The notes under the pieces were generated by a model. It searched no databases. It had not been told where the DNA came from and saw only the letters and a list, made by a program, of their open reading frames with translations. Positions 8,968 through 15,893 of a DNA stretch of 64,000 bases are shown here, piece by piece. This DNA is from an uncultured Chthonomonas sp. Its GTDB lineage: Bacteria > Armatimonadota > Chthonomonadetes > Chthonomonadales > Chthonomonadaceae. The translations under genes and the position numbers were made by a program. Numbering within the stretch: the first letter of the stretch is position 1; each line of letters starts with the position of its first letter. Location: positions 1-64,000 of the forward strand of contig CAIONQ010000024.1 in NCBI GenBank assembly GCA_903859705.1. Reading direction: 5' to 3'.

Positions 8968-9142
8968 GCGATGGAGCTGAGGGGATTCAAACCGGGTCCA
9001 CTGCCGCCGCGCGAAGAATGAGCGATGAAGGTGCGGTAGGGCAGACCAGGGTTCCCACGCGTTGCGGAGCGGGTTCCCTACGCGTTGCGGAGCAACTAAA
9101 GCGTAGGGCGAAAGAGTGGGACGAGATGCGAACGAGGCGCTC
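8968..9142 (-). pseudogene. Broken tRNA-Ala copy (distal att-like site)
   Basis: Bases 8968-8988 repeat the acceptor/T-arm end of the tRNA-Ala gene at 13487-13559. Bases 9125-9142 repeat 18 bases of its anticodon arm (GATGCGAACGAGGCGCTC). In the intact tRNA these blocks lie close together; here they are separated by about 136 bases of unrelated sequence, and the remaining arms cannot be found. It is therefore a tRNA remnant split by an insertion, not a functional tRNA. Confidence 0.6.
9051..9093. repeat. Tandem 20/21-base direct repeat inside the tRNA remnant
   Basis: GTTCCCACGCGTTGCGGAGC at 9051-9070 is repeated at 9073-9093 with one extra T. The pair lies in the sequence that splits the tRNA remnant. 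A related word (CTAAAGCGTAGGGCG) follows at once, partly complementary to the repeat, so a hairpin is possible. Confidence 0.6.
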
Positions 9143-9355
9143 GGTTTTGAGCTTAATCAAAACGAATTCGTGCTCAAACCGTTGTCTTTACTTTCCACTT
9201 TTCTGAGAAACTATGCGCACAGTGATTTGAGCGTCTTTATTATAACTTCGACAGACGTGCATCTACGTTGGCCGTACGCTCCGCGAATTGATATTATCCG
9301 GCATTTTACGGCCTCTATTTGACCAGCGGCAATAATCTGGCCAATATGGCAGGAT

Positions 9356-9839
9356 ATGTGCAGGCAGTCCTCAAACCCATATCAGACTTCGTTTGGCCAC
9401 GAACTTGAGACCGTCAAATTACCGAGTATTGGCCTCGATGCAGATGCAGTGATGGAGGCGTCGCTTACTGTCGTGGTACCGCAGCATGTACCTGTCTATA
9501 CGGTTGCCCTCCGTCGCAGCGATGTTGCATCCCTGGAACCAGTGATCCCAAATCACCAAGTTCAGTTGGCGATTTCGAAGCCCGGCAGATGCGGCGATCC
9601 TTGTGCGCGACAGACTTCAAGATGCAGACCGCGAACACTTCATGGTTCTGATGCTGGACACGAAAAACAGAGTGATCGGCGTCAACACGGTCTCCATCGG
9701 AATTCTGGATTCAGCGCTGGTGCATCCGCGCGAAGTGTTTAAGCCCGCAATTCTCTGTAATGCATCCTCAGTCATCCTGGCTCACAACCACCCATCCGGA
9801 GACCCCATGCCGTCTCAGGAGGACCGGCGCGCAATGTAA
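9356..9839 (+). pseudogene. RadC/JAB-domain remnant
   Basis: Two frames together give a RadC-like protein. The first, about 9356-9570, contains VPVYTVALRR and VASLEPVIPN. The second, from about 9570, contains PADAAILVRDRLQDADREHF, VLMLDTKNRVIGVNTVSIG, LVHPREVFKPAILCNASS and HNHPSGDPMPS, the metal-binding HxHPSGD motif of JAB/RadC. The frame changes near 9560-9570. A stop at 9837-9839 then truncates the C-terminus after EDRRAM, although related-looking sequence (ASDCQLVGP) follows. Full RadC-like proteins are about 150-230 residues and are common on plasmids, phages and islands. This copy is non-functional and marks the mobile origin of the region. Confidence 0.7.
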
Positions 9840-10155
9840 GGGATAGTTCTGGCATGCCGGTCTCGCGGCGCAGAAGTACCTGAATATACAAACGGTGGCG
9901 ACGACAACTTCATCCCAGCAAGCGACTGCCAGCTTGTCGGTCCGGAGCATCCTACCCGTCGCCCCAATCGTGCCACGTTTGCAATAGATTCGGCACGTGC
10001 CACTTTGGTATAATGCTTTAATAATTGGGCACTTAGCCCCACTAGCGAAATGCTAGACGAGGGCCCACCGGCAACACTCAAAGGCTGGGTCATCCTGACA
10101 AAGCGCAACACGGCTGTAACGGAGTAGTAGAGTCTTATACTATTGAGTTAATTGG

Positions 10156-11004
10156 ATGAGCATTTCGGCACAACAAGATATCAAAGGAGCATTAGCAGTG
10201 GCCGCCTTTCCCCTCGATAAGTCGCTACAGGCGAGCATTTTAGTGGATGACCTGGTAATAGTAGTTCTGCAGTATTTTCAGCAAGTATACAGTACGAATC
10301 GCAACGTTGCTTACCCTATGCAAAAGCTTAATATACTCTCAGCTCTAACCGGCGACAATGACGCCGGTTTCGAGAACAGCACGTTCAACCAGAACTTTGA
10401 TTTTACGTTGATTGAACTAAACCAAAAGCGACTCATCGCTAAGTCGCCGTCATCGACCGACACATATGTTCTCACAGGCGCCGGTATAGCATACGACACG
10501 GCGAAACCAATACTTGAGCTAACCGGTGTCGACGAGTTCCTAGCGTCGGTTGAGCGTAACGCCGGAGTTCTAGATGCTGTCGCACGCGATTATCTTCGTG
10601 AGAGCTTCCTGGCAGCGAAGAGCAATCTCTGGAAGTCCAGCGTCTTTATGCTTGGAGCAGCGGCAGAGCGACTCATTTATGTACTTGCTGAACATGTCAA
10701 TGCGATCCTCACGCCAGGTCCTGAGACAAACAAGTTCAACTCCGACGCCCTCGCGAAAACGCAGAAGGACTGGGTCGTCAGGCAGATTCCCCAACTCAAG
10801 AAGCAGTTTGCCGGTAGCGTGACGTGCTTCCGAGAACTCGAGGACACTTTGAACACTCTATTTGCGATCTACAGGCGTCAGCGGAATGAGGTAGGTCATC
10901 CTAATCCCACTGTTTTCGTACCTCAACCTGCGCGCGAAAAAGCCTTACTAATGAGTTTCGAATTGTCTGCAAAGGCTGTAAACGATGTGCTGAATATCAC
11001 CTAG
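10156..11004 (+). CDS. HEPN-type protein with RX4H motif, likely defence-related
   Basis: This 282-residue cytoplasmic protein is not a family I can name. Its C-terminal half is helical. FAIYRRQRNEVGHP, around residue 245, contains R-N-E-V-G-H, an RX4H motif with the polar residue after Arg that is typical of HEPN ribonucleases. A preceding helix, NLWKSSVFMLGAAAERLIYVL, would pack against it as in HEPN bundles. The N-terminal part (LVIVVLQYF to YVLTGAGIAYD) could be a winged helix. HEPN proteins often act as RNases in toxin-antitoxin or abortive infection systems; that role here is inference from motif and island location. An alternative GTG start at 10198 has AGGAG eight bases upstream and may be the true start (268 residues). 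Confidence 0.7.
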   Translation: MSISAQQDIKGALAVAAFPLDKSLQASILVDDLVIVVLQYFQQVYSTNRNVAYPMQKLNILSALTGDNDAGFENSTFNQNFDFTLIELNQKRLIAKSPSSTDTYVLTGAGIAYDTAKPILELTGVDEFLASVERNAGVLDAVARDYLRESFLAAKSNLWKSSVFMLGAAAERLIYVLAEHVNAILTPGPETNKFNSDALAKTQKDWVVRQIPQLKKQFAGSVTCFRELEDTLNTLFAIYRRQRNEVGHPNPTVFVPQPAREKALLMSFELSAKAVNDVLNIT

Positions 11005-11179
11005 TATTCTGAGTACCGCAGTTTATTCAATCCTATCTACCAGAACAGCATCATGAATTCCAACAACGGACAGCCGGTCGTGAAATAGCCTTGGCACATA
11101 CATATTGACAGTAAAGAAAATCGGGGGATGTGCCTAACAAAAGCCTTAGTTGTCGACTCGGACTGCGTGCGAGTTCAGA

Positions 11180-11731
11180 TTATTTCAGCAAATCAAGCAA
11201 TCGGTTGACATAAGCGTGGGCGGAAGCAGAGAGATCATCGTACTCGTCTTTTGTCTCCTCCGCCCGCTTTCCGTACAGGAAGAACGCGGCCCGCGACGGT
11301 CCAATGCTATCAATCGTTTTGTAGGCTTGCTTTAGGAACTCAATAGCCTCCTTAGCGTCTTTGTCGTCCAGCATCGGTTGGAGTTCGGCGACTACCGAGT
11401 CCACTCCGCCGTCCAGGTTAACCAGAACATAATGCAGATCGAAAGCGTCTTTGGGTTTCTCGCGCTGGTGGATCGCCCGCGCCTTCAGTACGACGAATGA
11501 CGCAGGACCGCAGACCCAGATATACCGCTCTGCCCGTTCCCCGCGAATCGTTTGGCCCGAGATCAATATCCTTCGTCTGTCGCGCTCTACTAGCTGGAGA
11601 CCGTCCGCGATCAGGGCGGCGAAGTCCTTCTCAAGGTTCTGGACTCGTGTTCCAGGCGGTTGTTCAGGGCTGCGCGGAATCAGGAAATCGACCGTCACGA
11701 TGGCGCCTAGCGACGGGTCAGTACGCCTCAT
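11180..11731 (-). pseudogene. AbiEii-like nucleotidyltransferase, C-terminal part (frameshifted)
   Basis: The 183-residue frame matches the second half of AbiEii-type nucleotidyl transferase toxins as I know the family: VTVDFLIPRSPEQ, the DR..ISGQTI..ERAERYIWVCGPASFVVLKA block, KDAFDLHYVLVN and the helical tail. It is one base out of frame with 11718-11960, which encodes the start of the same protein. The stretch of about 25-30 residues that normally links the two halves is largely missing. The toxin gene therefore carries a frame-disrupting internal deletion. It lies immediately downstream of the AbiEi-like gene. Confidence 0.65.
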
Positions 11732-11960
11732 CGGTTAATACGGAAAGCTGTAGCCCCAGGTCCAGATCGGCGGTGCCCGGATGGGCTTCAACGCCTTCTG
11801 GCAGACAATCAGCCGGAACTAACAGAGAAGGCACGAGCCCGCCGATAAGTGTTAATTGCTCCATCCAATCGCCAAGTATAGAAGCGATGTGAAGCATCGC
11901 CTGTCGGACTCGTTCGTACGTCTCCGGCGAGTAATCCAGAATTGTCTTGCGTTCGTCCAT
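11718..11960 (-). pseudogene. AbiEii-like nucleotidyltransferase, N-terminal part
   Basis: These 80 residues contain LTLIGGLVPSLLV and HPGTADLDLGLQLSVL, the GG...D.D nucleotidyltransferase signature of AbiEii-type toxins. The frame stops with TGA directly after LTDEAY, where family members continue into RLRxxGF. The ATG at 11958-11960 overlaps the TAA stop of the AbiEi-like gene by one base (TAATG), showing translational coupling in the original operon. The product alone would keep two of the three expected metal-binding acidic residues and is probably inactive. Confidence 0.65.
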
Positions 11961-13015
11961 TAGGGCTCACCTTTCTGATCGATCGCCGGCCATGATAGGT
12001 GTGTTCGCCTGAGCTCGGCCCGCGCCTCCTCAGCACGCTCTGAGTGCGCCTTCAAATCTACGTAGACCTGCGCGGCGCTCACACAGGGAATGTCCTCACG
12101 ATCTGTCTGCCCGGCGAAAACGCCGGCATCATCCGGAACAACGAGCCAGGTGTTGCTTCCACGCGTCCCCTCGTGGAAGCCAACTGCCGATAGTAAGTCC
12201 TCGCTCGGGCGGGCTGACAGGTAAAGCGTTACCGTGCGAAACGCAGCGAATGGCTCCCACAGCCATGCACCTGCGAGCCCTGTTGCTGCGTGCTTCACAT
12301 CATGACTGGTCAGAGCTTCCGAGAGTTCTCGTAGTAGACCGACACCATCGCGGGCCGCCACGTGGCCGCGAATTATCGTGTGAAGGTTGAAATCGTATGT
12401 TGCGAACCAGGCATTAAGGAGCGCAGTGGGGTCCTTGACGTGGTATCGCAATCCTTTTCCTTCGCTTTCATGTGTAATAAAGCCAGCTTCCACGTACCTG
12501 GGCAACAGGCGGCTGAGATAGCCCTTGGTTAGGCCCGTAGCTCCGGCAAGCTCAGTCTGCAGCCACGATCTTTCTGGGTCGATGAGGAAAGTTCGCGCGG
12601 CGCGCGTACCTCGTGGCGCGAACAGAGACTGCGGTTGCCCGGGTCGCTTGAATTTGTTGGGTTCTCCTTGTATGCGGATTCGCAGTGATGGCGCGTCAAT
12701 CTCCGCGTTTCCTGACAGATCGAGCCAAGACATGTTCGCTACTCTACACAACTCCCGTCCTGATGTTCCCATGTAAGGTACGACAAGTAGCGGAACTGCC
12801 TTTTGCGTGGGGAGTACCGACAATTGGCGTAGAGCAGAGCTTATCTGCTCCCCATTGGCTGCGGCTATGTACTCGACAACGAACAAGTTTCCGCCAGCTC
12901 TTAGCGTCGCATCGTAGGGTTCGTGCTTTGGGTCTGCATGCCAGTCTTCTATTGCGAGCCCGGTGATACGTTGGAACTCGGTTCGCAAGAGGTCAAGTGC
13001 TGTTTTCTCATTCAT
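11960..13015 (-). CDS. AbiEi-like antitoxin/regulator with N-terminal nuclease-like fold
   Basis: From the ATG at 13013-13015 this is a 351-residue protein; an alternative GTG at 13042 lies inside a palindrome. Residues about 10-90 (YDATLRAGGNLFVVEYIAAA, then ISSALRQL) look like a PD-(D/E)xK-type core in which the usual Lys is replaced. LDLSGNAEI follows. A winged helix-turn-helix lies at about residues 145-200 (ERSWLQTELAGATGLTKGYL, LLPRYVEAGFI), then an AbiEi-type C-terminal domain. In known AbiE systems this antitoxin represses its own promoter and counteracts the AbiEii nucleotidyltransferase. The paired toxin here is broken, which would leave an orphan repressor. Confidence 0.7.
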   Translation of the reverse strand: MNEKTALDLLRTEFQRITGLAIEDWHADPKHEPYDATLRAGGNLFVVEYIAAANGEQISSALRQLSVLPTQKAVPLLVVPYMGTSGRELCRVANMSWLDLSGNAEIDAPSLRIRIQGEPNKFKRPGQPQSLFAPRGTRAARTFLIDPERSWLQTELAGATGLTKGYLSRLLPRYVEAGFITHESEGKGLRYHVKDPTALLNAWFATYDFNLHTIIRGHVAARDGVGLLRELSEALTSHDVKHAATGLAGAWLWEPFAAFRTVTLYLSARPSEDLLSAVGFHEGTRGSNTWLVVPDDAGVFAGQTDREDIPCVSAAQVYVDLKAHSERAEEARAELRRTHLSWPAIDQKGEP

Positions 13016-13024
13016 GTTTCTAAT

Positions 13025-13060
13025 ATACCCCATGTTTCGCACGTGCGAAACATGGGGTAT
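13025..13060. promoter_or_regulatory. 36-bp perfect palindrome, likely AbiEi operator
   Basis: Every base of 13025-13042 is complementary to 13043-13060, with centre CAC|GTG and arms containing ATACCCC and GTTTCGC. It lies just upstream of the preferred AbiEi-like start (13015) and covers the alternative GTG start. AbiEi antitoxins are known to bind inverted repeats in their own promoter, so autoregulation is the natural inference. Confidence 0.7.
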
Positions 13061-13399
13061 TCACGAAACTGATTGCAGTATCTGACGTCCCATCTGCGAT
13101 ATTTCGCTTGCCACCATTGAGGTGTTGCGTCACATTGGCGAACAGCACACGCGACAAACGGTCTTAGCCTTCAACGCCGCTAAAACACTCTCAACTCAGG
13201 CGTATTTACATCCGGCGTATACGTTCAGTTATTTGCAATTTAAGAATGAACGAAGCGCTCCCGCATGTATCCTGTTTCGTCGAACGAAGGTTACAGAATG
13301 GAGACCTGGGCGAACTATTGCGCTCAGTTTGAGCTCACTAGGTATGAGTTAGCACTGGGCAAAGGAAGCGCTACCGCGCGTTTGGGCTGATAAAATTGA
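13061..13399. other. Gene-free stretch between AbiEi-like promoter and tRNA terminator
   Basis: About 340 bases with no protein-like frame on either strand. It should contain the AbiEi-like promoter near its left end. I see no repeat or RNA structure in it. Confidence 0.4.
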
Positions 13400-13441
13400 G
13401 CACGCGCAAAACAGGCCCACCCCGGCCTGTTTTGCGCGTGC
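13400..13441 (-). terminator. 18-bp perfect hairpin behind tRNA-Ala
   Basis: Arms 13400-13417 and 13424-13441 pair over all 18 bases (GCACGCGCAAAACAGGCC) around a 6-base loop. On the minus strand a short run (CAATTTTATC) follows, so it can terminate the tRNA transcript. It lies on the island side of the att-like repeat, so it may have arrived with the element. Confidence 0.6.
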
Positions 13442-13465
13442 GGTGGACCTGTATGTTATCTAGCA

Positions 13466-13503
13466 GTCTAATCGCGTGGGGCGCGATGGAGCTGAGGGGA
13501 TTC
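13466..13503. repeat. Proximal att-like direct repeat at tRNA-Ala
   Basis: Bases 13466-13475 and 13483-13503 are identical to 8952-8961 and 8968-8988. The larger block is the 3' end of the tRNA gene plus four flanking bases. The spacing between the two blocks differs by one base from the distal copy. Confidence 0.65.
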
Positions 13504-13559
13504 GAACCCCTGACCTCCTCGATGCGAACGAGGCGCTCTCCCAACTGAGCCACAGCCCC
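13487..13559 (-). tRNA. tRNA-Ala (anticodon CGC)
   Basis: The 73-base gene folds into a full cloverleaf: acceptor GGGGCTG with CAGCTCC (one G-U), D arm GCTCAGTTGGGAGAGC, anticodon stem CCTCG/CGAGG with loop TTCGCAT, and T arm AGGGG-TTCGAAT-CCCCT. The anticodon CGC reads GCG alanine codons. CCA is not encoded. A consensus promoter lies about 27 bases upstream and a strong hairpin downstream. The 3' end is duplicated at 8968-8988, so it served as an integration target. Confidence 0.95.
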
Positions 13560-13585
13560 AGAAATGGTTCGTTAAAACCTCGTGC

Positions 13586-13614
13586 AGTATACTCTGATTT
13601 GACCGTTGCGTCAA
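13586..13614 (-). promoter_or_regulatory. Sigma70-type promoter of tRNA-Ala
   Basis: On the minus strand, TTGACG and TATACT are separated by 17 bases, and the -10 ends 26 bases before the tRNA. The -35 overlaps the stop codon of the desaturase-family gene. Confidence 0.75.
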
Positions 13615-14468
13615 GATGAAACAGTGTCTGTCTCGCCCTGTGGCATCGGCCCGGTACCGGGGCCAGCACCAATTATTGGATCTGCCAGCTGCCGCAGAAG
13701 GCCGGGTGCAATGGGTTCCTGTATTCCATATTCACTGGGCCATGTATCCGGCAGGTAGAACGACCCGAATGCGATATCCAACCATGGCAAGGTGCTTGCA
13801 TAGTTGCGATTAATGGGTCCGGATTTAACGTGGTGCCAGTGGTGGAAGTGCGGAGTGGATACGAGCTTTTCTAAGAATCCAAATTTTACTTTGATATTGG
13901 AATGTACGAAAAAACCCCAGGTGGTGCCAACGATTACGGTTACAATTGCAATAACCTGATTTGCTCCCAGCTTTCCAGGTAACGATAGCCCGAATAGCGC
14001 CTGTAGGGCAATTCCACAGAACCTGCTGAATATCATATCGATTGGATGTGCCCGCGTGTTTACAAGGAAATCAATATCTTCTGCGCTGTGATGTACCGCA
14101 TGGAAGCGCCACAGAAAAGGCACCTCGTGGCTCGATCTGTGAGCCCAGTAGTAACCTGTTTCCCCCAGCACAAACGCCAGTATTGCCTTTGCAGGCAACG
14201 GCAGTTCCCCTATCATCTCCCCAACAATACCTGGCATATACCGCCGAAGCACTGTTATAAGGAGCGCATTCAGCACGCTGAGCACAGTTAACGGGACAAT
14301 ACTGGAGAGGTAATAATACACCGCATCCTGAAGCATGCCCCGCCGCATGCCACGATGAGGATGCACTGCACAGATACGCTCCAATGGAATGAACACTGCC
14401 GAAAGGGCCATCAACCAGATTGTGAGGTTGCGAACCTCAAGAAAAAAATAGTGCTGATTAGGTGTCAA
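13611..14468 (-). CDS. Sterol desaturase / fatty acid hydroxylase family membrane protein
   Basis: This 285-residue integral membrane protein carries the three histidine clusters of the di-iron FA-hydroxylase superfamily: HRSSHE near residue 110, HAVHHSAED near 122, and FHHWHH near 204. Four or more membrane helices are visible, including IWLMALSAVFIPL and VIAIVTVIVGTTWGFF. Such enzymes hydroxylate or desaturate lipids or sterol-like molecules using oxygen; the substrate is unknown. The start is TTG with GGGAG upstream. A third alkane of evidence, the strict spacing of the His clusters, supports an active enzyme. Its end overlaps the tRNA promoter. Confidence 0.85.
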   Translation of the reverse strand: MTPNQHYFFLEVRNLTIWLMALSAVFIPLERICAVHPHRGMRRGMLQDAVYYYLSSIVPLTVLSVLNALLITVLRRYMPGIVGEMIGELPLPAKAILAFVLGETGYYWAHRSSHEVPFLWRFHAVHHSAEDIDFLVNTRAHPIDMIFSRFCGIALQALFGLSLPGKLGANQVIAIVTVIVGTTWGFFVHSNIKVKFGFLEKLVSTPHFHHWHHVKSGPINRNYASTLPWLDIAFGSFYLPDTWPSEYGIQEPIAPGLLRQLADPIIGAGPGTGPMPQGETDTVSS

Positions 14469-14549
14469 CCCGGAGGCTCCCTTTACTTGACTGGCGGTCC
14501 ATCGGCAACCGATCTATTCCCCACCCTTTCAATAATACCCATTAAAATA

Positions 14550-14578
14550 CAGACTGCCGGCGGAAACTCCACCGGCAG
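14550..14578 (-). terminator. Terminator of first tandem PEP-CTERM gene
   Basis: An 11-bp stem (14554-14564 with 14568-14578, one mismatch) is followed on the minus strand by TCTGTATTTTAA. It lies about 38 bases past the stop of the gene at 14616-15383. Confidence 0.65.
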
Positions 14579-14615
14579 CCATATACATACTTGCCTGTTG
14601 TACTTGCATGCTGCC

Positions 14616-15383
14616 CTACGGGCGAGAGCGCCTGCGCCGTAATACCGTTCCAAAGCCAGCAACCGCTGCTGCAGCAAGGGCCATCGCTCCGGGTTCGGGC
14701 GTAATGGTAACGGGTGGAGCTGTGTATTCAAACATGCTAACGCCATCCAGTAGTGCAAATGGAGGTACGCCATCTGGTGTGCCAATGGCGAGGAATGAGA
14801 GCGTTTCCGAAGCGGCCGAGGCTGTGTACACAAACGATTGCTGCCGCCAGCCAGAGAAGCCGCCCGTAGGGTTGCTAACTATAGAAGTGAGTTGAGCATC
14901 ACTGCCGAGTGACACCTGAAACTGCTCGGTATTGTCGCCGGGTAAATCGTACTGTTGAGCGCCCGCCCAGTAGAAACTTACCTGGTAGGTTCGCCCCACA
15001 GTTAGCCCGCTGACAACCTGCTCTATGGCCCCAACCTCAAAGGCACCATCGGCGCCCACAAAGTTGCCCCCGGAAGGGCTGGCCGCCGTTAAGCCGTTGT
15101 TAGACCCATTTGCAGGGCCCCAGAGGATAACAGGGCCGTGGTATTCACTGCTATAGGCACCCGTGGTATCTGCAGTACCGGCGTTAAAGATGAAGTTGTA
15201 TCCGTGGGAAACCCACCCTGTTACATTAACATAGGGGTGTGCAGCGTCAAACTGCCCCGAGCTGTGCCCGGATGTAAGCTCGAAATCGCCGTTGACAATG
15301 AGGTCTGTTTGCGCGTACGCACCGCCCGATGTAAGCATCAGGGCCGCGAACGCTGCCCCGCAAGCAAACGCCTGTTTTATCAA
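14616..15383 (-). CDS. PEP-CTERM protein, tandem paralog 1 (DUF642-like)
   Basis: This 255-residue exported protein starts with TTG at 15381-15383, 10 bases after TAGGAGA. It has a signal peptide ending SGGAYAQ. A beta-sandwich resembling DUF642/choice-of-anchor domains follows: LIVNGDFE, GNFVGADGAFEVGAIEQVV, YQVSFYWAGAQQ, FSGWRQQSFVYTA, and GTPDGVPPFALLDGVSMF. The PEP-CTERM tail is TPEPGAMALAAAAVAGFGTV plus RRRRSRP. It is about 60-70 percent similar by eye to the next two genes. A surface carbohydrate-binding role is plausible but unproven. It has its own promoter and terminator. Confidence 0.85.
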   Translation of the reverse strand: MIKQAFACGAAFAALMLTSGGAYAQTDLIVNGDFELTSGHSSGQFDAAHPYVNVTGWVSHGYNFIFNAGTADTTGAYSSEYHGPVILWGPANGSNNGLTAASPSGGNFVGADGAFEVGAIEQVVSGLTVGRTYQVSFYWAGAQQYDLPGDNTEQFQVSLGSDAQLTSIVSNPTGGFSGWRQQSFVYTASAASETLSFLAIGTPDGVPPFALLDGVSMFEYTAPPVTITPEPGAMALAAAAVAGFGTVLRRRRSRP

Positions 15384-15502
15384 AGTGTTGTATCTCCTAT
15401 GAGCGTCATGACTATAGCTGTGTTACCAGAGTTCGTTGGATTACTCAGCGTGATTGGAGGAAAGTGCCGCATTCAACCGAAGTCCGTGGTGTGCAGCGAC
15501 CA

Positions 15503-15531
15503 ATCATAAACCACAAAAATTGAATTGTCAA
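15503..15531 (-). promoter_or_regulatory. Promoter of PEP-CTERM paralog 1
   Basis: TTGACA and TATGAT on the minus strand are separated by 17 bases. A transcript from here would carry a leader of about 110 bases before the TTG start at 15383. Confidence 0.65.
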
Positions 15532-15827
15532 CTGCACATTTATAGAAGTCGTGCTTTTATGTTCTATGATAGTACTATTGCACTACATGCTTCCAAAAGA
15601 GTAGTTATAAACAATTAATAATCGTTGTTGCAGATGGATTTGCAACAATTTGCGTTTGCGTTGTATTCCAGTTTCCGGGGTGTTCATCAGGTATTACGGG
15701 AGTACAAGTACGATTTGCGGACTCGCGAAGTAGGCGAGTGCGCAGGCTGGCTCAGTAGAGGGTGGACATGGAAGTATTGTTCGGCAACGTGCTCGGCAGA
15801 GAGTTGCCATACCCTGCTCGATAACAT
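15532..15827. other. Intergenic region between PEP-CTERM paralogs 1 and 2
   Basis: About 300 bases with no credible coding frame. It is A+T-rich near 15540-15640. I see no repeat or known RNA motif. Confidence 0.4.
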
Positions 15828-15865
15828 AAAAATAGCCCGATGAGCGGAAACCGCAGACCGGGCTA
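15828..15865 (-). terminator. Terminator of PEP-CTERM paralog 2
   Basis: TAGCCCG and CGGGCTA pair, with an inner GCGG/CCGC stem, and TTTTTAT follows on the minus strand. It lies about 30 bases past the stop of the gene at 15894. Confidence 0.75.
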
Positions 15866-15893
15866 AATGTAATGTATGTAGTGCCGAGATTTC

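Larger units (their letters stand above)
8952..13503. mobile_element. tRNA-Ala-flanked genomic island, about 4.5 kb
   Basis: The segment lies between the 3' end of tRNA-Ala(CGC) at 13487 and a second copy of that end at 8968-8988. The identical 21 bases at 8968-8988 and 13483-13503 cover the tRNA acceptor and T arm and are in the same orientation. A further 10 identical bases (GTCTAATCGC) lie just outside, at 8952-8961 and 13466-13475. This is the classic geometry of an element inserted at a tRNA 3' end. Inside are a RadC pseudogene, a HEPN-type protein and an AbiE-like toxin-antitoxin locus. No integrase or recombination directionality gene is present, so the element now looks immobile or degraded. 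Confidence 0.65.

Noticed and set aside
8968-9142. Intron-containing tRNA
   Set aside because: The two tRNA blocks are not continuous in the mature sequence: D arm and the rest of the acceptor are missing, and the insert is too short for a group I intron.
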